The translations under genes were made by a program, and so were the position numbers. The notes under the pieces were generated by a model that saw nothing but the letters and a program-made list of their open reading frames with translations, had not been told where the DNA came from and searched no databases. 64,000 nt of DNA from DAIDKA01 sp049792815 (GTDB lineage Bacteria > Pseudomonadota > Gammaproteobacteria > Steroidobacterales > Steroidobacteraceae): NCBI GenBank assembly GCA_049792815.1, contig JBARBG010000088.1:1-64000 (forward strand). Reading direction: 5' to 3'. Positions 16,271 through 24,965 of this stretch are shown here, one piece after another (the stretch's first letter is position 1; every line of letters starts with the position of its first letter).

Positions 16271-18358
16271 TCAGGCGGCATCCACGCTGCGCATGGACAG
16301 GCGCACGCGACCCTGGCGGTCGACCTCGAGCACCTTGACGCGCACCACATCGCCTTCCTTGAGCTTGTCGCTCACGCGCTCCACCCGCTCATCGGATATC
16401 TGCGAGATGTGCACCAGGCCGTCACGGCCCGGCAGGATGGTGACAAACGCGCCGAAGTCCATGAGGCGCGCCACGCGTCCCTCGTAGATGCGGCCCACTT
16501 CCACATCGGCCGTGATCAGTTCGATGCGGCGCTGGGCTTCCTTGCCCGCGGTGCCGTTCACCGACGCGATCTTCACCGTGCCATCGTTCTCGATGTCGAT
16601 GGTGGTGCCGGTCTCCTCGGTGATCTGGCGGATGACCGCGCCACCCTTGCCGATGACATCGCGGATCTTCTCCGGGTCGATCTTCAGCGTGATGATGGAT
16701 GGGGCCCACTCGGACATCTTCGCGCGCGGCTCGCTCAGGACCTTGTTCATCTCACCCAGGATGAACAGGCGCCCGGCGCGCGCCTGATGCAGTGCTACCT
16801 TCATGATCTCCGGCGTCACGCCTTCGACCTTGATATCCATCTGCAGCGCAGTGACCCCGTCCTTGGTGCCGGCCACCTTGAAATCCATGTCGCCGAGATG
16901 ATCCTCGTCGCCCAGGATGTCGGTCAGAACCTTGAAGCGGCTGCCATCCAGCACCAGGCCCATCGCAACGCCTGCGACCGGGGCCTTCAACGGCACACCG
17001 GCGTCCATCAGCGCAAGACTGCTGCCGCACACGCTCGCCATCGAACTGGAACCATTGGACTCGAGAATTTCCGAGACCACGCGAATCACGTACGGGAAGG
17101 TCGCCATTTCCGGCATCACGGCGGCGACACCGCGACGTGCCAGGTTGCCGTGGCCGATCTCACGGCGCTTCGGCGAGCCCATCATCCCGGTCTCACCGAC
17201 GGAGAACGGCGGGAAGTTGTAATGCATCATGAACGGCTCACGGCGTTCCCCGGCCAGGGCGTCGATGATCTGCGCATCGCGGCCGGTGCCCAGAGTCACG
17301 GCCACCAACGCCTGCGTCTCACCGCGGGTGAACAGCGCCGAACCGTGCGTACGCGGCAACACGGCCACCTTGACGGTGATGGGCCGCACGGTGCTGGCAT
17401 CGCGGCCGTCGATGCGCGGCTCACCATTGAGGATGCGCTGGCGGACGATATTGCTTTCCAGTTTGAAGAACTGATCGTCGACCTCATCGGCGGTGAACTT
17501 CGGGCTCTCGCCACCGCTCAACGCGGCAATCGCGGCGGCCTTGACCTCGGCCACGCGGTCGCGACGCTGCAGTTTTTCCGTGATCGCGTACGCCTTCGTC
17601 AGGGCAGTCTCGGCCTGGGTCGCCAGCGCCGCGGTCAGCTCAGGGCTGACGGCAGGCGCGGTCCAGGTCCAGCGCGGCTTGCTCGCAAGGGCTGCGAGTT
17701 CGCGGATGGCGCCGATGGCAATCTGCATCTGGGTGTGGCCGAAAACCACCGCGCCGAGCATGACTTCTTCAGACAGGCCCTGGGCTTCGGATTCGACCAT
17801 CAGCACAGCCTGTTGGGTGCCGGCGACGACCAGGTCCAGCTGCGAGCCGACCAGCTCCGTCGCGCTGGGATTCAACAGGTACTGGCCATCCTTGTAGCCG
17901 ACGCGGGCGGCGCCGATCGGACCCGTGAACGGAATCCCCGACAGCGTCACAGCCGCCGAGGCGCCAATCAACGCTGGAATATCCGGATCGATGGTCGGAT
18001 CCAGCGACAGCACGGTCGCAACGACCTGTACATCATTGTAGAAGCCGTCCGGAAACAGCGGCCGCAGCGGCCGGTCGATCAGGCGTGAAGTGAGCGTCTC
18101 CTTCTCCGACGGCCGGCCCTCGCGCTTGAAGAAGCCACCGGGGATCTTGCCCGCCGCGTAGGTCTTCTCGATGTAGTTGACGGTGAGGGGAAAGAAATCC
18201 CGGCCCGGCACCGGCTGCTGTTTGGCAACGCAGGTGACCAGGACGACAGTGTCCCCCATGGATACCTTGACCGATGCATCGGCCTGACGGGCGAGTTCGC
18301 CGGTCTCGATCGTTACGGTCTGGCTGCCGTAAGCAAAAGACTTTGCAAAAGCACTCAC
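16271..18358 (-). CDS. pnp: Polyribonucleotide nucleotidyltransferase
   Basis: PNPase is a phosphorolytic 3'-5' exoribonuclease of the degradosome. The 695-residue protein contains two RNase PH-like domains (GDTVVLVTC, then PRTHGSALFTRGETQALVAV), a KH domain (VIGKGGAVIRQITEETG) and a C-terminal S1 domain (GRIYEGRVARLMDFGAFV). The start is GTG 18358 (V-SAFAKSFAYG), preceded by GAGG; an in-frame ATG at 18403 lies inside the intergenic hairpin and gives non-homologous residues. It lies downstream of rpsO as in most gammaproteobacteria. Confidence 0.97.
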   Translation of the reverse strand: MSAFAKSFAYGSQTVTIETGELARQADASVKVSMGDTVVLVTCVAKQQPVPGRDFFPLTVNYIEKTYAAGKIPGGFFKREGRPSEKETLTSRLIDRPLRPLFPDGFYNDVQVVATVLSLDPTIDPDIPALIGASAAVTLSGIPFTGPIGAARVGYKDGQYLLNPSATELVGSQLDLVVAGTQQAVLMVESEAQGLSEEVMLGAVVFGHTQMQIAIGAIRELAALASKPRWTWTAPAVSPELTAALATQAETALTKAYAITEKLQRRDRVAEVKAAAIAALSGGESPKFTADEVDDQFFKLESNIVRQRILNGEPRIDGRDASTVRPITVKVAVLPRTHGSALFTRGETQALVAVTLGTGRDAQIIDALAGERREPFMMHYNFPPFSVGETGMMGSPKRREIGHGNLARRGVAAVMPEMATFPYVIRVVSEILESNGSSSMASVCGSSLALMDAGVPLKAPVAGVAMGLVLDGSRFKVLTDILGDEDHLGDMDFKVAGTKDGVTALQMDIKVEGVTPEIMKVALHQARAGRLFILGEMNKVLSEPRAKMSEWAPSIITLKIDPEKIRDVIGKGGAVIRQITEETGTTIDIENDGTVKIASVNGTAGKEAQRRIELITADVEVGRIYEGRVARLMDFGAFVTILPGRDGLVHISQISDERVERVSDKLKEGDVVRVKVLEVDRQGRVRLSMRSVDAA

Positions 18359-18380
18359 GCTTCTAACCTCGTGTAATGAT

Positions 18381-18404
18381 ATTGCGGCCGGGAACGGCCG
18401 CAAT
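18381..18404 (-). promoter_or_regulatory. Hairpin in the rpsO-pnp intergenic region
   Basis: A perfect 10-bp stem (ATTGCGGCCG / CGGCCGCAAT) with a 4-base loop lies 23 bases before the pnp GTG. In E. coli the pnp leader forms an RNase III-cleaved hairpin through which PNPase controls its own mRNA; this element is in the right place for that role. It lacks a good U-run, so processing is more likely than termination. Confidence 0.6.
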
Positions 18405-18436
18405 GTTGGGCGTCACCACGGGCAACGCCTGGATGT

Positions 18437-18706
18437 TCAGCGACGCAGTCCCAGGCGCTCGACGAGCTCCTGATACTTCTGCGGCTCGGTCGACTTGAGA
18501 TAATCGAGCAGCTTGCGGCGCTGATTGACGAGCTTGACGAGCCCGCGACGCGATGAGTGGTCACTCTTGTGAGCAGTGAAGTGCTCACCCAGTCCGTTGA
18601 TGCGCTCGGAGAGCAATGCGATCTGGACTTCGGGTGAACCGGTGTCTTTGGCATCACGACGGAACTGCGCGACGATTCCGCCCTTCTGTTCGGCTGTTAA
18701 GGTCAT
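18437..18706 (-). CDS. rpsO: 30S ribosomal protein S15
   Basis: The 89-residue protein has the standard S15 length and sequence: FRRDAKDTGSPEVQIALLSERI, HFTAHKSDHSSRRGL and NQRRKLLDYLKS. S15 binds 16S rRNA early in assembly and in E. coli also controls its own translation. It sits between truB upstream and pnp downstream. Confidence 0.98.
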   Translation of the reverse strand: MTLTAEQKGGIVAQFRRDAKDTGSPEVQIALLSERINGLGEHFTAHKSDHSSRRGLVKLVNQRRKLLDYLKSTEPQKYQELVERLGLRR

Positions 18707-18784
18707 GTGCGCGAATTTTCCTAAGAACGTGTTGATTGGGTCTGTTTTTGAAGCGCGGCATTCTACCCGTACACCCTTGAGGTC

Positions 18785-19678
18785 TCAAGGAAAAGCGCTC
18801 TCGCAGGCAGCGAAAAGCCGGCGCGGACGCACCTGGCCCCGGGCGTCGGCTTCCCCCAGCCCCATGAAGCGTCCATGGGGGTCATACAGGCGCACTTTCC
18901 CGGTAGGCGTACCCCCCGCCAGCAGCACGGCCTGGCCATGCGCCAGCCGTGCGGCGAGCTCCGCGGGCAGGTGCACGGCCGGCATTGCGGGCAGGGCCGC
19001 ATCCGGTGCGATGAGCGCGGGCCTCGCGCCACCCCGGCAGGCCGCCTCGACTTCGACCAGGGTCAGCATGGCTGCGTCGGCGAAGGGCTCGACATATAAC
19101 CGGCGCAGCGCCGTGACATGCCCACAGGTCCCGAGATGCCGGGCAATGTCCTCCGCCAGGACCCTGATGTAGGTGCCCTTGGAGCACAACGCCACCAGTT
19201 CAACCTGCCCGTCGGCAAGCTGCAGCAACGACAGCTCACTGATCTGGATGCTGCGCGCGGCGCGCTCGACAGTGACCCCGGCGCGCGCCAGCTTGTACAG
19301 CGGCTGGCCGTCGCGCTTGAGGGCCGAGAACATGGGCGGCACCTGCGACTGGCCGCCGCGGAAATGCTCGAGGGCGAGCTGCACCTGGGCAGTGGTCAGC
19401 GACGGCACCGGGGCCTGCTCCACGACCTCCCCCTCAAGGTCACCGGTGGTGGTACGCGACCCGAGGGCGAGGGTGAACTGGTAGCGCTTGCGCGCCGCAG
19501 TGATGTCACCGGCGACCTTGGTGGCCTCGCCCAGGCAGATCGGCAGCATGCCGGTGGCCAGTGGATCGAGGCTGCCGACATGGCCCGCCTTGTCGGCGCC
19601 CAGCAGGCGCCGCACCCGCTGCAGGGCCGCGTTGGAGGAAAGCCCGCGGGGCTTGTCCAGCAGCAGGATGCCGTTCAC
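18785..19678 (-). CDS. truB: tRNA pseudouridine(55) synthase
   Basis: TruB makes the universal pseudouridine 55 in the tRNA T-loop. The 297-residue protein has GILLLDKPRGLSSN at the N-terminus, the catalytic Asp motif GHVGSLDPLATGMLP, and the RNA-binding block SKGTYIRVLAEDIA, ending in a PUA-like C-terminal domain. The start is GTG 19678 preceded by GAGGAG, overlapping the rbfA stop (GTGA). Confidence 0.96.
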   Translation of the reverse strand: MNGILLLDKPRGLSSNAALQRVRRLLGADKAGHVGSLDPLATGMLPICLGEATKVAGDITAARKRYQFTLALGSRTTTGDLEGEVVEQAPVPSLTTAQVQLALEHFRGGQSQVPPMFSALKRDGQPLYKLARAGVTVERAARSIQISELSLLQLADGQVELVALCSKGTYIRVLAEDIARHLGTCGHVTALRRLYVEPFADAAMLTLVEVEAACRGGARPALIAPDAALPAMPAVHLPAELAARLAHGQAVLLAGGTPTGKVRLYDPHGRFMGLGEADARGQVRPRRLFAACESAFP

Positions 19679-20064
19679 GTCTCCTCGGGCTTGGGTGCAG
19701 TATCGGTGGCGACGGCACGATCGATGAGCTGGGTGAGGTGCACCGCCTTGTCCAGGGTGTCATCGAAAACGAAGGCCAGCCGCGGTGCATGGCGCAGGCC
19801 GAGCTGGCGCCCTACGGCGCCGCGCAGGAAGCCGCCGGCCCGGGCCAGGCCCGCGGCCACTTCCTGCGGATCATGAGCGCCGGCGAAGGGCACGAAGAAG
19901 ATGCGCGCCGTCGCCAGGTCCTGTGCCACCTCCACCGCAGTGATGGTCACATTACCGACGCGCGGGTCCTTGACCTCGCGGCTGATGAGGTCGGCCAGAA
20001 CCCGCTGCATCTGCGCTTCGATGCGGCTGTGCCGACCCCCGGACGGTTGGTGCTTGCCGGGCAT
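19675..20064 (-). CDS. rbfA: 30S ribosome-binding factor RbfA
   Basis: RbfA assists late 16S rRNA maturation. The 129-residue protein shows IEAQMQRVLADLISREVKD near the start, VGNVTITAVEVAQDLATARI in the core and RHAPRLAFVFDDTL towards the end. ATG 20064 fits the family length; the longer open frame upstream lies inside infB. It begins 1 base after the infB stop. Confidence 0.94.
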   Translation of the reverse strand: MPGKHQPSGGRHSRIEAQMQRVLADLISREVKDPRVGNVTITAVEVAQDLATARIFFVPFAGAHDPQEVAAGLARAGGFLRGAVGRQLGLRHAPRLAFVFDDTLDKAVHLTQLIDRAVATDTAPKPEET

Positions 20065-20065
20065 C

Positions 20066-22645
20066 TTACTCAACGGTGCGCGCCACTTCGGTGCGCGTAT
20101 AGCACTCGATCTGATCACCCACCCGCACGTCCTGGTAGTTCTTGACGCCGATGCCGCACTCGGTGCCGGCGCGCACCTCGCCGACATCATCCTTGAAGCG
20201 CCGCAGCGACTCGAGCTGACCTTCGAAGATCACCACGCTGTCACGCAGCACCCGGATCGGATTGTTGCGCTTGACGGCGCCTTCGGTGATCAGACACCCC
20301 GCCACGACCCCGAACTTGCTGGAACGGAACACGTCCCGCACCTGGGCGATACCCACTATTGTTTCCTTGACCTCAGGCGCGAGCATGCCGCTCATCATCG
20401 CCTTCACGTCATCGATGGCTTCGTAGATGATGCTGTAGTAGCGGACATCCACGCCCAGATCCTTGATCGCCTCGCGCGCACCCGAATCGGCACGCACATT
20501 GAAGCCGATGATCAGGGCCTTGGACGCCGCGGCCAGCTGTACATCCGAAGCGGTGATGCCACCGATGCCGCTGGCAATGACCTTGACCGAGACTTCCGCG
20601 GTGGACAGCTTGGTCAACGCCTCGCGCAGGGCCTCCTGGCTGCCCTGTACGTCCGCCTTCAGCAGCACCACGACGACGCCGGCCTTGTCCGTCTCCAGCT
20701 GCGAGAACGCGTCTTCGGCGCGCGTGGCCGTCCTCGCCAGCTTCACGTCGCGGAACTTGCCCTGACGGTACAGTGCGACTTCACGCGCCTTGCGCTCGCT
20801 CTCCACCACCAGCAGGTCATCGCCGGCCTTGGGAGCCCCTGACAGGCCCAGCACCGCCACCGGAGTGGACGGCGCGGCCTCCTGCACGGCAGCGCCGGTC
20901 TCATCGAACATGGCGCGCACGCGGCCGAACTCGGTTCCCGCCAGGATGAAATCGCCCATGTGCAGCGTGCCCTTCTTGACCAGCACCGTCGCCACGGGGC
21001 CGCGGCCCTTCTCGATGCTCGACTCAATCACAATGCCGGACGCCGGCCCGGTGAGAGTGCTCGACAGTTCCAGAACTTCGGCCTGCAACAAAATGGCATC
21101 GAGCAGCTGGTCAATGCCGGCACCGGTACGCGCCGAGACATTGACGAACATGTTCTGGCCGCCCCAGGCCTCGGGGATGACATCGTGCTTGGCCAGTTCG
21201 TTGCGCACACGCTCCGGATCGGCGTCGCTCTTGTCGATCTTGTTGACGGCCACGACGATGGGCACATTGGCGGCGCGCGCGTGCTCGATGGCCTCGATGG
21301 TCTGCGGCATGACGCCATCGTCCGCGGCGATCACCAGCACCACCACGTCGGTGGCTTTCGCACCGCGCGCGCGCATGGCGGTGAACGCCGCGTGGCCCGG
21401 GGTATCCAGGAAGGTGATCGGACCCTTGGCCGTTGGTACGCGATAGGCACCGATGTGCTGGGTGATGCCACCGGCCTCTCCCGCAGCGACCTTGGTCGTG
21501 CGGATGTAGTCCAGGAGCGAGGTCTTGCCATGGTCGACATGACCCATCACGGTCACGACCGGGGGTCGTGGCGCGCTCGCCTCTTCCGCGGAAGTCTCAC
21601 CCTGCAGATCGTCCTCGATCTGGTCCTCGCGTTGCAGCTTGGCCGTATGTCCCAGTTCCTCGATCACCAGCACGGCGGTCTCCTGGTCCAGGGGCTGATT
21701 GATCGTGGCCATGATCCCGATGTTCATCAGCACCTTGATGACTTCGGTCGCCTTGATGGCCATCTTGGCGGCGAGTTCCGCCACCGTGATGGTTTCGCCC
21801 ACCGCGACCTCGCGCTTCTGCGGCGTGGTGGGCATTTCGAAGGCATGGCGGGCATCGCTGCCCGGGGATACCGGCCGGCCCTTGACGCGCCGCTTCTTCT
21901 TGTAGCGGTTGCTGACATCGCCGGTGACGTGCAGCTCCTCGCGGCCGTAGCGCGTGGGTTGCGGCCGCTCGGGTACCGGTGGCGGCGAGGGCGCCACGGC
22001 AGCCTTCTGCGTCGCTGCCGGCTTTGCCGGCGCGGACTTCGGCGGCGCCATCGCCTTCGCCAGGTTCTCGCGCGGCTCGTCCGGGACGTGGCGCTGCAGT
22101 TCGCGCTCGCGGCGTTCGGCATCCTCGCGCGCATGCTGCTCGGCGGCGCGACGCGCATCCTCCTGCGCCTTCTTGCGGTTCTGCTCTTCCTCGATGCGCC
22201 GGCGATTCTCGGCCTCGACCCGTTCGTTCTCGCGGCGCTCGGCCTCGAGCCGCTCCAGCTCGCGCTTTTCGGCCTCCTCGGCCTCACGGCGCTTCGAGTC
22301 GCCATCTTCCAGGTTCTGGCGGTTCTGCTCTTCCAGAACGTCGCGCTTCACATAGGTGCGGCTGCGCCGCACCTCCACATTCACCGTGCGCGCGCGACCC
22401 TGGGTGCTCGCGAGCTTCAGTTCGCTTTGGGTCTTGCGTTTGAGCGTGATCTTGGTGGGCGAGCCGCTCTGCTCGTCACTGCCATGTGACTTGCGCAGGT
22501 GCGACAGCAGTTCGAGCTTCGCCTCATCGCTGATGCGAGCCTCAGGTCCTTCGACCTTGATGCCGGCCTGATCAAGCTGCACGATCAGGCGGTCCACGGG
22601 TACCTTGAGCACCTGGGCAAATTGTGAAACGGTTACATCAGCCAT
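20066..22645 (-). CDS. infB: Translation initiation factor IF-2
   Basis: IF-2 is the GTPase that brings initiator tRNA to the 30S subunit. The 859-residue protein begins with the IF2N subdomain (VSQFAQVLKVPVDRLI), followed by a long Arg/Glu/Ala-rich charged region (about residues 75-190) and a second IF2N module. The G domain has GHVDHGKTSLLDYI, DTPGHAAFTAMRARG and the NKID motif, followed by domains II-IV. ATG 22645 is preceded by AAGGAA; a longer frame to 22690 runs into the nusA-infB gap and is not homologous. Confidence 0.97.
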   Translation of the reverse strand: MADVTVSQFAQVLKVPVDRLIVQLDQAGIKVEGPEARISDEAKLELLSHLRKSHGSDEQSGSPTKITLKRKTQSELKLASTQGRARTVNVEVRRSRTYVKRDVLEEQNRQNLEDGDSKRREAEEAEKRELERLEAERRENERVEAENRRRIEEEQNRKKAQEDARRAAEQHAREDAERRERELQRHVPDEPRENLAKAMAPPKSAPAKPAATQKAAVAPSPPPVPERPQPTRYGREELHVTGDVSNRYKKKRRVKGRPVSPGSDARHAFEMPTTPQKREVAVGETITVAELAAKMAIKATEVIKVLMNIGIMATINQPLDQETAVLVIEELGHTAKLQREDQIEDDLQGETSAEEASAPRPPVVTVMGHVDHGKTSLLDYIRTTKVAAGEAGGITQHIGAYRVPTAKGPITFLDTPGHAAFTAMRARGAKATDVVVLVIAADDGVMPQTIEAIEHARAANVPIVVAVNKIDKSDADPERVRNELAKHDVIPEAWGGQNMFVNVSARTGAGIDQLLDAILLQAEVLELSSTLTGPASGIVIESSIEKGRGPVATVLVKKGTLHMGDFILAGTEFGRVRAMFDETGAAVQEAAPSTPVAVLGLSGAPKAGDDLLVVESERKAREVALYRQGKFRDVKLARTATRAEDAFSQLETDKAGVVVVLLKADVQGSQEALREALTKLSTAEVSVKVIASGIGGITASDVQLAAASKALIIGFNVRADSGAREAIKDLGVDVRYYSIIYEAIDDVKAMMSGMLAPEVKETIVGIAQVRDVFRSSKFGVVAGCLITEGAVKRNNPIRVLRDSVVIFEGQLESLRRFKDDVGEVRAGTECGIGVKNYQDVRVGDQIECYTRTEVARTVE

Positions 22646-22661
22646 CAGTGAATTCCTTGCT

Positions 22662-24158
22662 CTAGTGACCCGCGGCGAACCACGGCTCACGTGCGGTCAT
22701 GATGAGCTTGCCGGCTTCTTCGGCCGCCAGACCATCAATGTCGGACAGGTCGTCAACCGACTGCTCGGCGAGGTCCTCGCGGGTGCGCACGCCACGGCGC
22801 GCCAGGGCGAGCGCCAGATCCGGACTCATGCCGGTCATGGTCAGCAGATCATCGGCGGGCATGGCCTGGTCCAGGGTTTCTTCGCTGGCGATCGCCTGCG
22901 TGAGCAGCACGTCGCGGGCGCGATTGCGCAGCTCCTTGACGATGGTTTCATCGAATTCGGCAATGGCCATCAGTTCCGCCTGGGGTACGTAGGCCACTTC
23001 CTCGACGGTCGAGAAACCTTCCTGGACCAGGATGGTGGCCACATCCTCACCCACATCCAGCTGCTTCATGAAGATCTGCACCAGGTCGCGGGACTCGGTG
23101 TCGCTCTTGGCCTCGGCATCCGACTCCGTCATGACATTCAGTTCCCACCCCGTGAGCTGGCTGGCGAGGCGGATGTTCTGGCCGCCGCGGCCGATGGCCT
23201 GCGACAGCTTCTCCTCGGCGACCGCGATGTCGATGCTGTGGGCCTCCTCGTCGACGACGATGGACATCACCTCGGCCGGCGACATGGCGTTGATGACGAA
23301 TTGCGCCGGATTCTCATCAAACGGAATGATGTCCACGCGCTCGCCCGAGACTTCATTGGATACCGCCTGCACGCGCGAACCGCGCATGCCGACACAGGCG
23401 CCCACCGGATCGATCCGCGGATCATTGCTGCGCACGGCGATCTTGGCGCGCACGCCCGGGTCGCGCGCCGCGCCCAGGATCTCGATCAGCCCCTGTCCGA
23501 CCTCCGGCACTTCGAGCTTGAACAGCTCGATGAGGAACTCCGGCGCGGTACGCGTCAGAAACAGCTGCGGGCCTCGCGGCTCGGAACGCACTTCCTTCAG
23601 GAACGCCTTGACGCGATCCTGTGGCTTGGCCTGCTCGCGCGGAATCATGTCGGTGCGCGGCACGAAGCCCTCGGCATTGCTGCCCAGGTCGATGTACAGG
23701 CCGTTGCGGTCCACGCGCTTGACCAGGCCGCTTACCATGGTGCCCACGCGGTCGCGGTAGGCATCCACAACCTGCGCGCGCTCGGCCTCGCGCACCTTCT
23801 GCACGATCACCTGTTTGGCCTGCTGGGCCGCGATGCGGCCGAAGCCCACCGACTCCATCGGTTCTTCGACGAAGCCGCCCGGTTCGATGGCCGGATTCAG
23901 GTCGCGCGCATCGTCCATGCGCAGCTCGCGCTCCGGCACTTCAAGCTCGGTGGACTCATCGGCGAACACCTTCCAGCGCCGAAAGGTTTCGTAGTCGCCG
24001 CTCTTGCGGTCAATGGCGACGCGCACATCCCACTCCTCGCCGTGTTTCTTGCGGGTCGCGGAAGCGAGGGCGGCCTCAAGCGCGTCGAAGATGACTTCCT
24101 TGTCCACGCCCTTCTCGTTGGAGACGGCGTCGACGACCATCAGAATTTCCTTGTTCAT
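22662..24158 (-). CDS. nusA: Transcription elongation/antitermination factor NusA
   Basis: NusA binds RNA polymerase and regulates pausing, termination and antitermination. The 498-residue protein has the N-terminal polymerase-binding domain (MNKEILMVVDAVSNEKGV), an S1 domain (GTMVSGLVKRVDRNGLYIDL), two KH domains (GACVGMRGSRVQAV, GRGGQNIRLASQLTG) and two C-terminal helical acidic repeats typical of gammaproteobacteria (DDLLTMTGM, SVDDLSDIDGL). It follows rimP by 40 bases and precedes infB by 16. Confidence 0.97.
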   Translation of the reverse strand: MNKEILMVVDAVSNEKGVDKEVIFDALEAALASATRKKHGEEWDVRVAIDRKSGDYETFRRWKVFADESTELEVPERELRMDDARDLNPAIEPGGFVEEPMESVGFGRIAAQQAKQVIVQKVREAERAQVVDAYRDRVGTMVSGLVKRVDRNGLYIDLGSNAEGFVPRTDMIPREQAKPQDRVKAFLKEVRSEPRGPQLFLTRTAPEFLIELFKLEVPEVGQGLIEILGAARDPGVRAKIAVRSNDPRIDPVGACVGMRGSRVQAVSNEVSGERVDIIPFDENPAQFVINAMSPAEVMSIVVDEEAHSIDIAVAEEKLSQAIGRGGQNIRLASQLTGWELNVMTESDAEAKSDTESRDLVQIFMKQLDVGEDVATILVQEGFSTVEEVAYVPQAELMAIAEFDETIVKELRNRARDVLLTQAIASEETLDQAMPADDLLTMTGMSPDLALALARRGVRTREDLAEQSVDDLSDIDGLAAEEAGKLIMTAREPWFAAGH

Positions 24159-24198
24159 CTCAATAGCTCCTCACATTCCACGCGCCGTACGCCCTCGC

Positions 24199-24645
24199 TC
24201 AAGGGGCCAGTCGCGCCTTCGCAATCTCGCCAAATGGCACATCCACGCGCTGCCGGTCGACCTCCAGGGCCACACCGGTCGCGGAAACCTCCTGCATCAC
24301 ACCCGTATAGCGCCGCCGTCCGTCGCGCGGCGCCACCAGCTCAACCAGAACCCGGGCCCCCTTGAAGCGCTCGAAATGCGCGGGAACCCGCAGCACCCGA
24401 TCGTCCCCCGGCGAGGACACTTCCAGCGAATAGGCCGTTGGAATCGGATCCTCGACGTCCAGCAACGCCGAGACTTCGCGGCTGACACGCTCGCAGTCAG
24501 CGATGCCGATGCCCTCGGGCCGGTCGATGAAGATCCGCAGGGATCCACCGCGCCCGGGCACAAACTCCAGCTCCACAAGCTCATAGCCCAACTGCACGAG
24601 CAGGGGCTCGACCAGGGAGATGAGGCGCTCACGCAGAGCCGCCAT
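24199..24645 (-). CDS. rimP: Ribosome maturation factor RimP
   Basis: RimP acts in 30S maturation. The 148-residue protein shows GYELVELEFVPGRGGSLRIF, ADCERVSREVSALLD and the YSLEVSSPGDDRVL signature. ATG 24645 is preceded by GGAGGGG; a TTG at 24657 that would extend it is itself within that ribosome binding site. It is the first gene of rimP-nusA-infB-rbfA-truB and follows an attenuator-like hairpin. Confidence 0.95.
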   Translation of the reverse strand: MAALRERLISLVEPLLVQLGYELVELEFVPGRGGSLRIFIDRPEGIGIADCERVSREVSALLDVEDPIPTAYSLEVSSPGDDRVLRVPAHFERFKGARVLVELVAPRDGRRRYTGVMQEVSATGVALEVDRQRVDVPFGEIAKARLAP

Positions 24646-24655
24646 GTGCCCCTCC

Positions 24656-24681
24656 AAAATAAAAATGGGCCCTTCGGCCCA
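24656..24681 (-). terminator. Attenuator-like hairpin immediately before rimP
   Basis: On the minus strand TGGGCC-GAAG-GGCCCA (24681-24666) is followed by ATTTTTATTTT and then the GGAGGGG ribosome binding site of rimP. This has the form of an intrinsic terminator placed inside the leader, so expression of the operon would need readthrough. NusA, encoded downstream, acts on such sites, which allows feedback control; that is inference. Confidence 0.6.
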
Positions 24682-24745
24682 CTTCCCACTCGCGACGCCA
24701 CGCGCCCGCGTCCGTGGCGCCCCCCCTTACAATGGGGGACCCCGG

Positions 24746-24770
24746 AAAAACGAAACGCCCCTCGGGGGGC
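24746..24770 (-). terminator. Terminator-like hairpin in the rimP leader
   Basis: On the minus strand GCCCC(C)CGAGGGGC (24770-24757) is followed by GTTTCGTTTTT (24756-24746). It resembles a rho-independent terminator ending a short upstream transcript or acting as a first attenuator. Confidence 0.55.
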
Positions 24771-24859
24771 TTTACCGTCAAGCTAATGCGGCTGATCCAA
24801 CCGCACTTGCAGGCACGGACAAATTCTTATCCGGGCCCACCGAGGACGCGCATTCTACG

Positions 24860-24896
24860 GCACACCGGGCAAGGCGTAAACCTCGGTCCGGTGTGC
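24860..24896. repeat. Inverted repeat upstream of rimP
   Basis: GCACACCGG (24860-24868) and CCGGTGTGC (24888-24896) form a perfect 9-bp inverted repeat with a 19-base loop. It could be an RNA stem in the rimP leader or an operator; nothing in the sequence decides. Confidence 0.6.
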
Positions 24897-24965
24897 GCAT
24901 ATTTTCATGCAATGGTGGCAGGAAGAGCCATAACTGCTTGACAAATTTAATTTTTATCAACTCGC

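Larger units (their letters stand above)
24646..24965 (-). other. Leader region of the rimP operon
   Basis: This 320-base stretch between rhlE and rimP holds no gene I can support. On the minus strand it contains, in order towards rimP: an AT-rich block near 24940-24960, a long inverted repeat (24860-24896), a terminator-like hairpin (24746-24770) and an attenuator-like hairpin directly before the rimP ribosome binding site. In many gammaproteobacteria a tRNA-fMet gene (metY) lies here; I found no tRNA cloverleaf. Confidence 0.6.

Noticed and set aside
16133..18088. Plus-strand open frame of about 650 codons opposite pnp
   Set aside because: It is antisense to well-conserved pnp and has no domain signal.
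22605..24365. Plus-strand open frame opposite nusA
   Set aside because: Antisense to nusA and rimP without any motif.
24646..24965. Possible tRNA-fMet (metY) before rimP
   Set aside because: No sequence could be folded into a cloverleaf with a T-loop GTTCRA motif; only simple hairpins were found.
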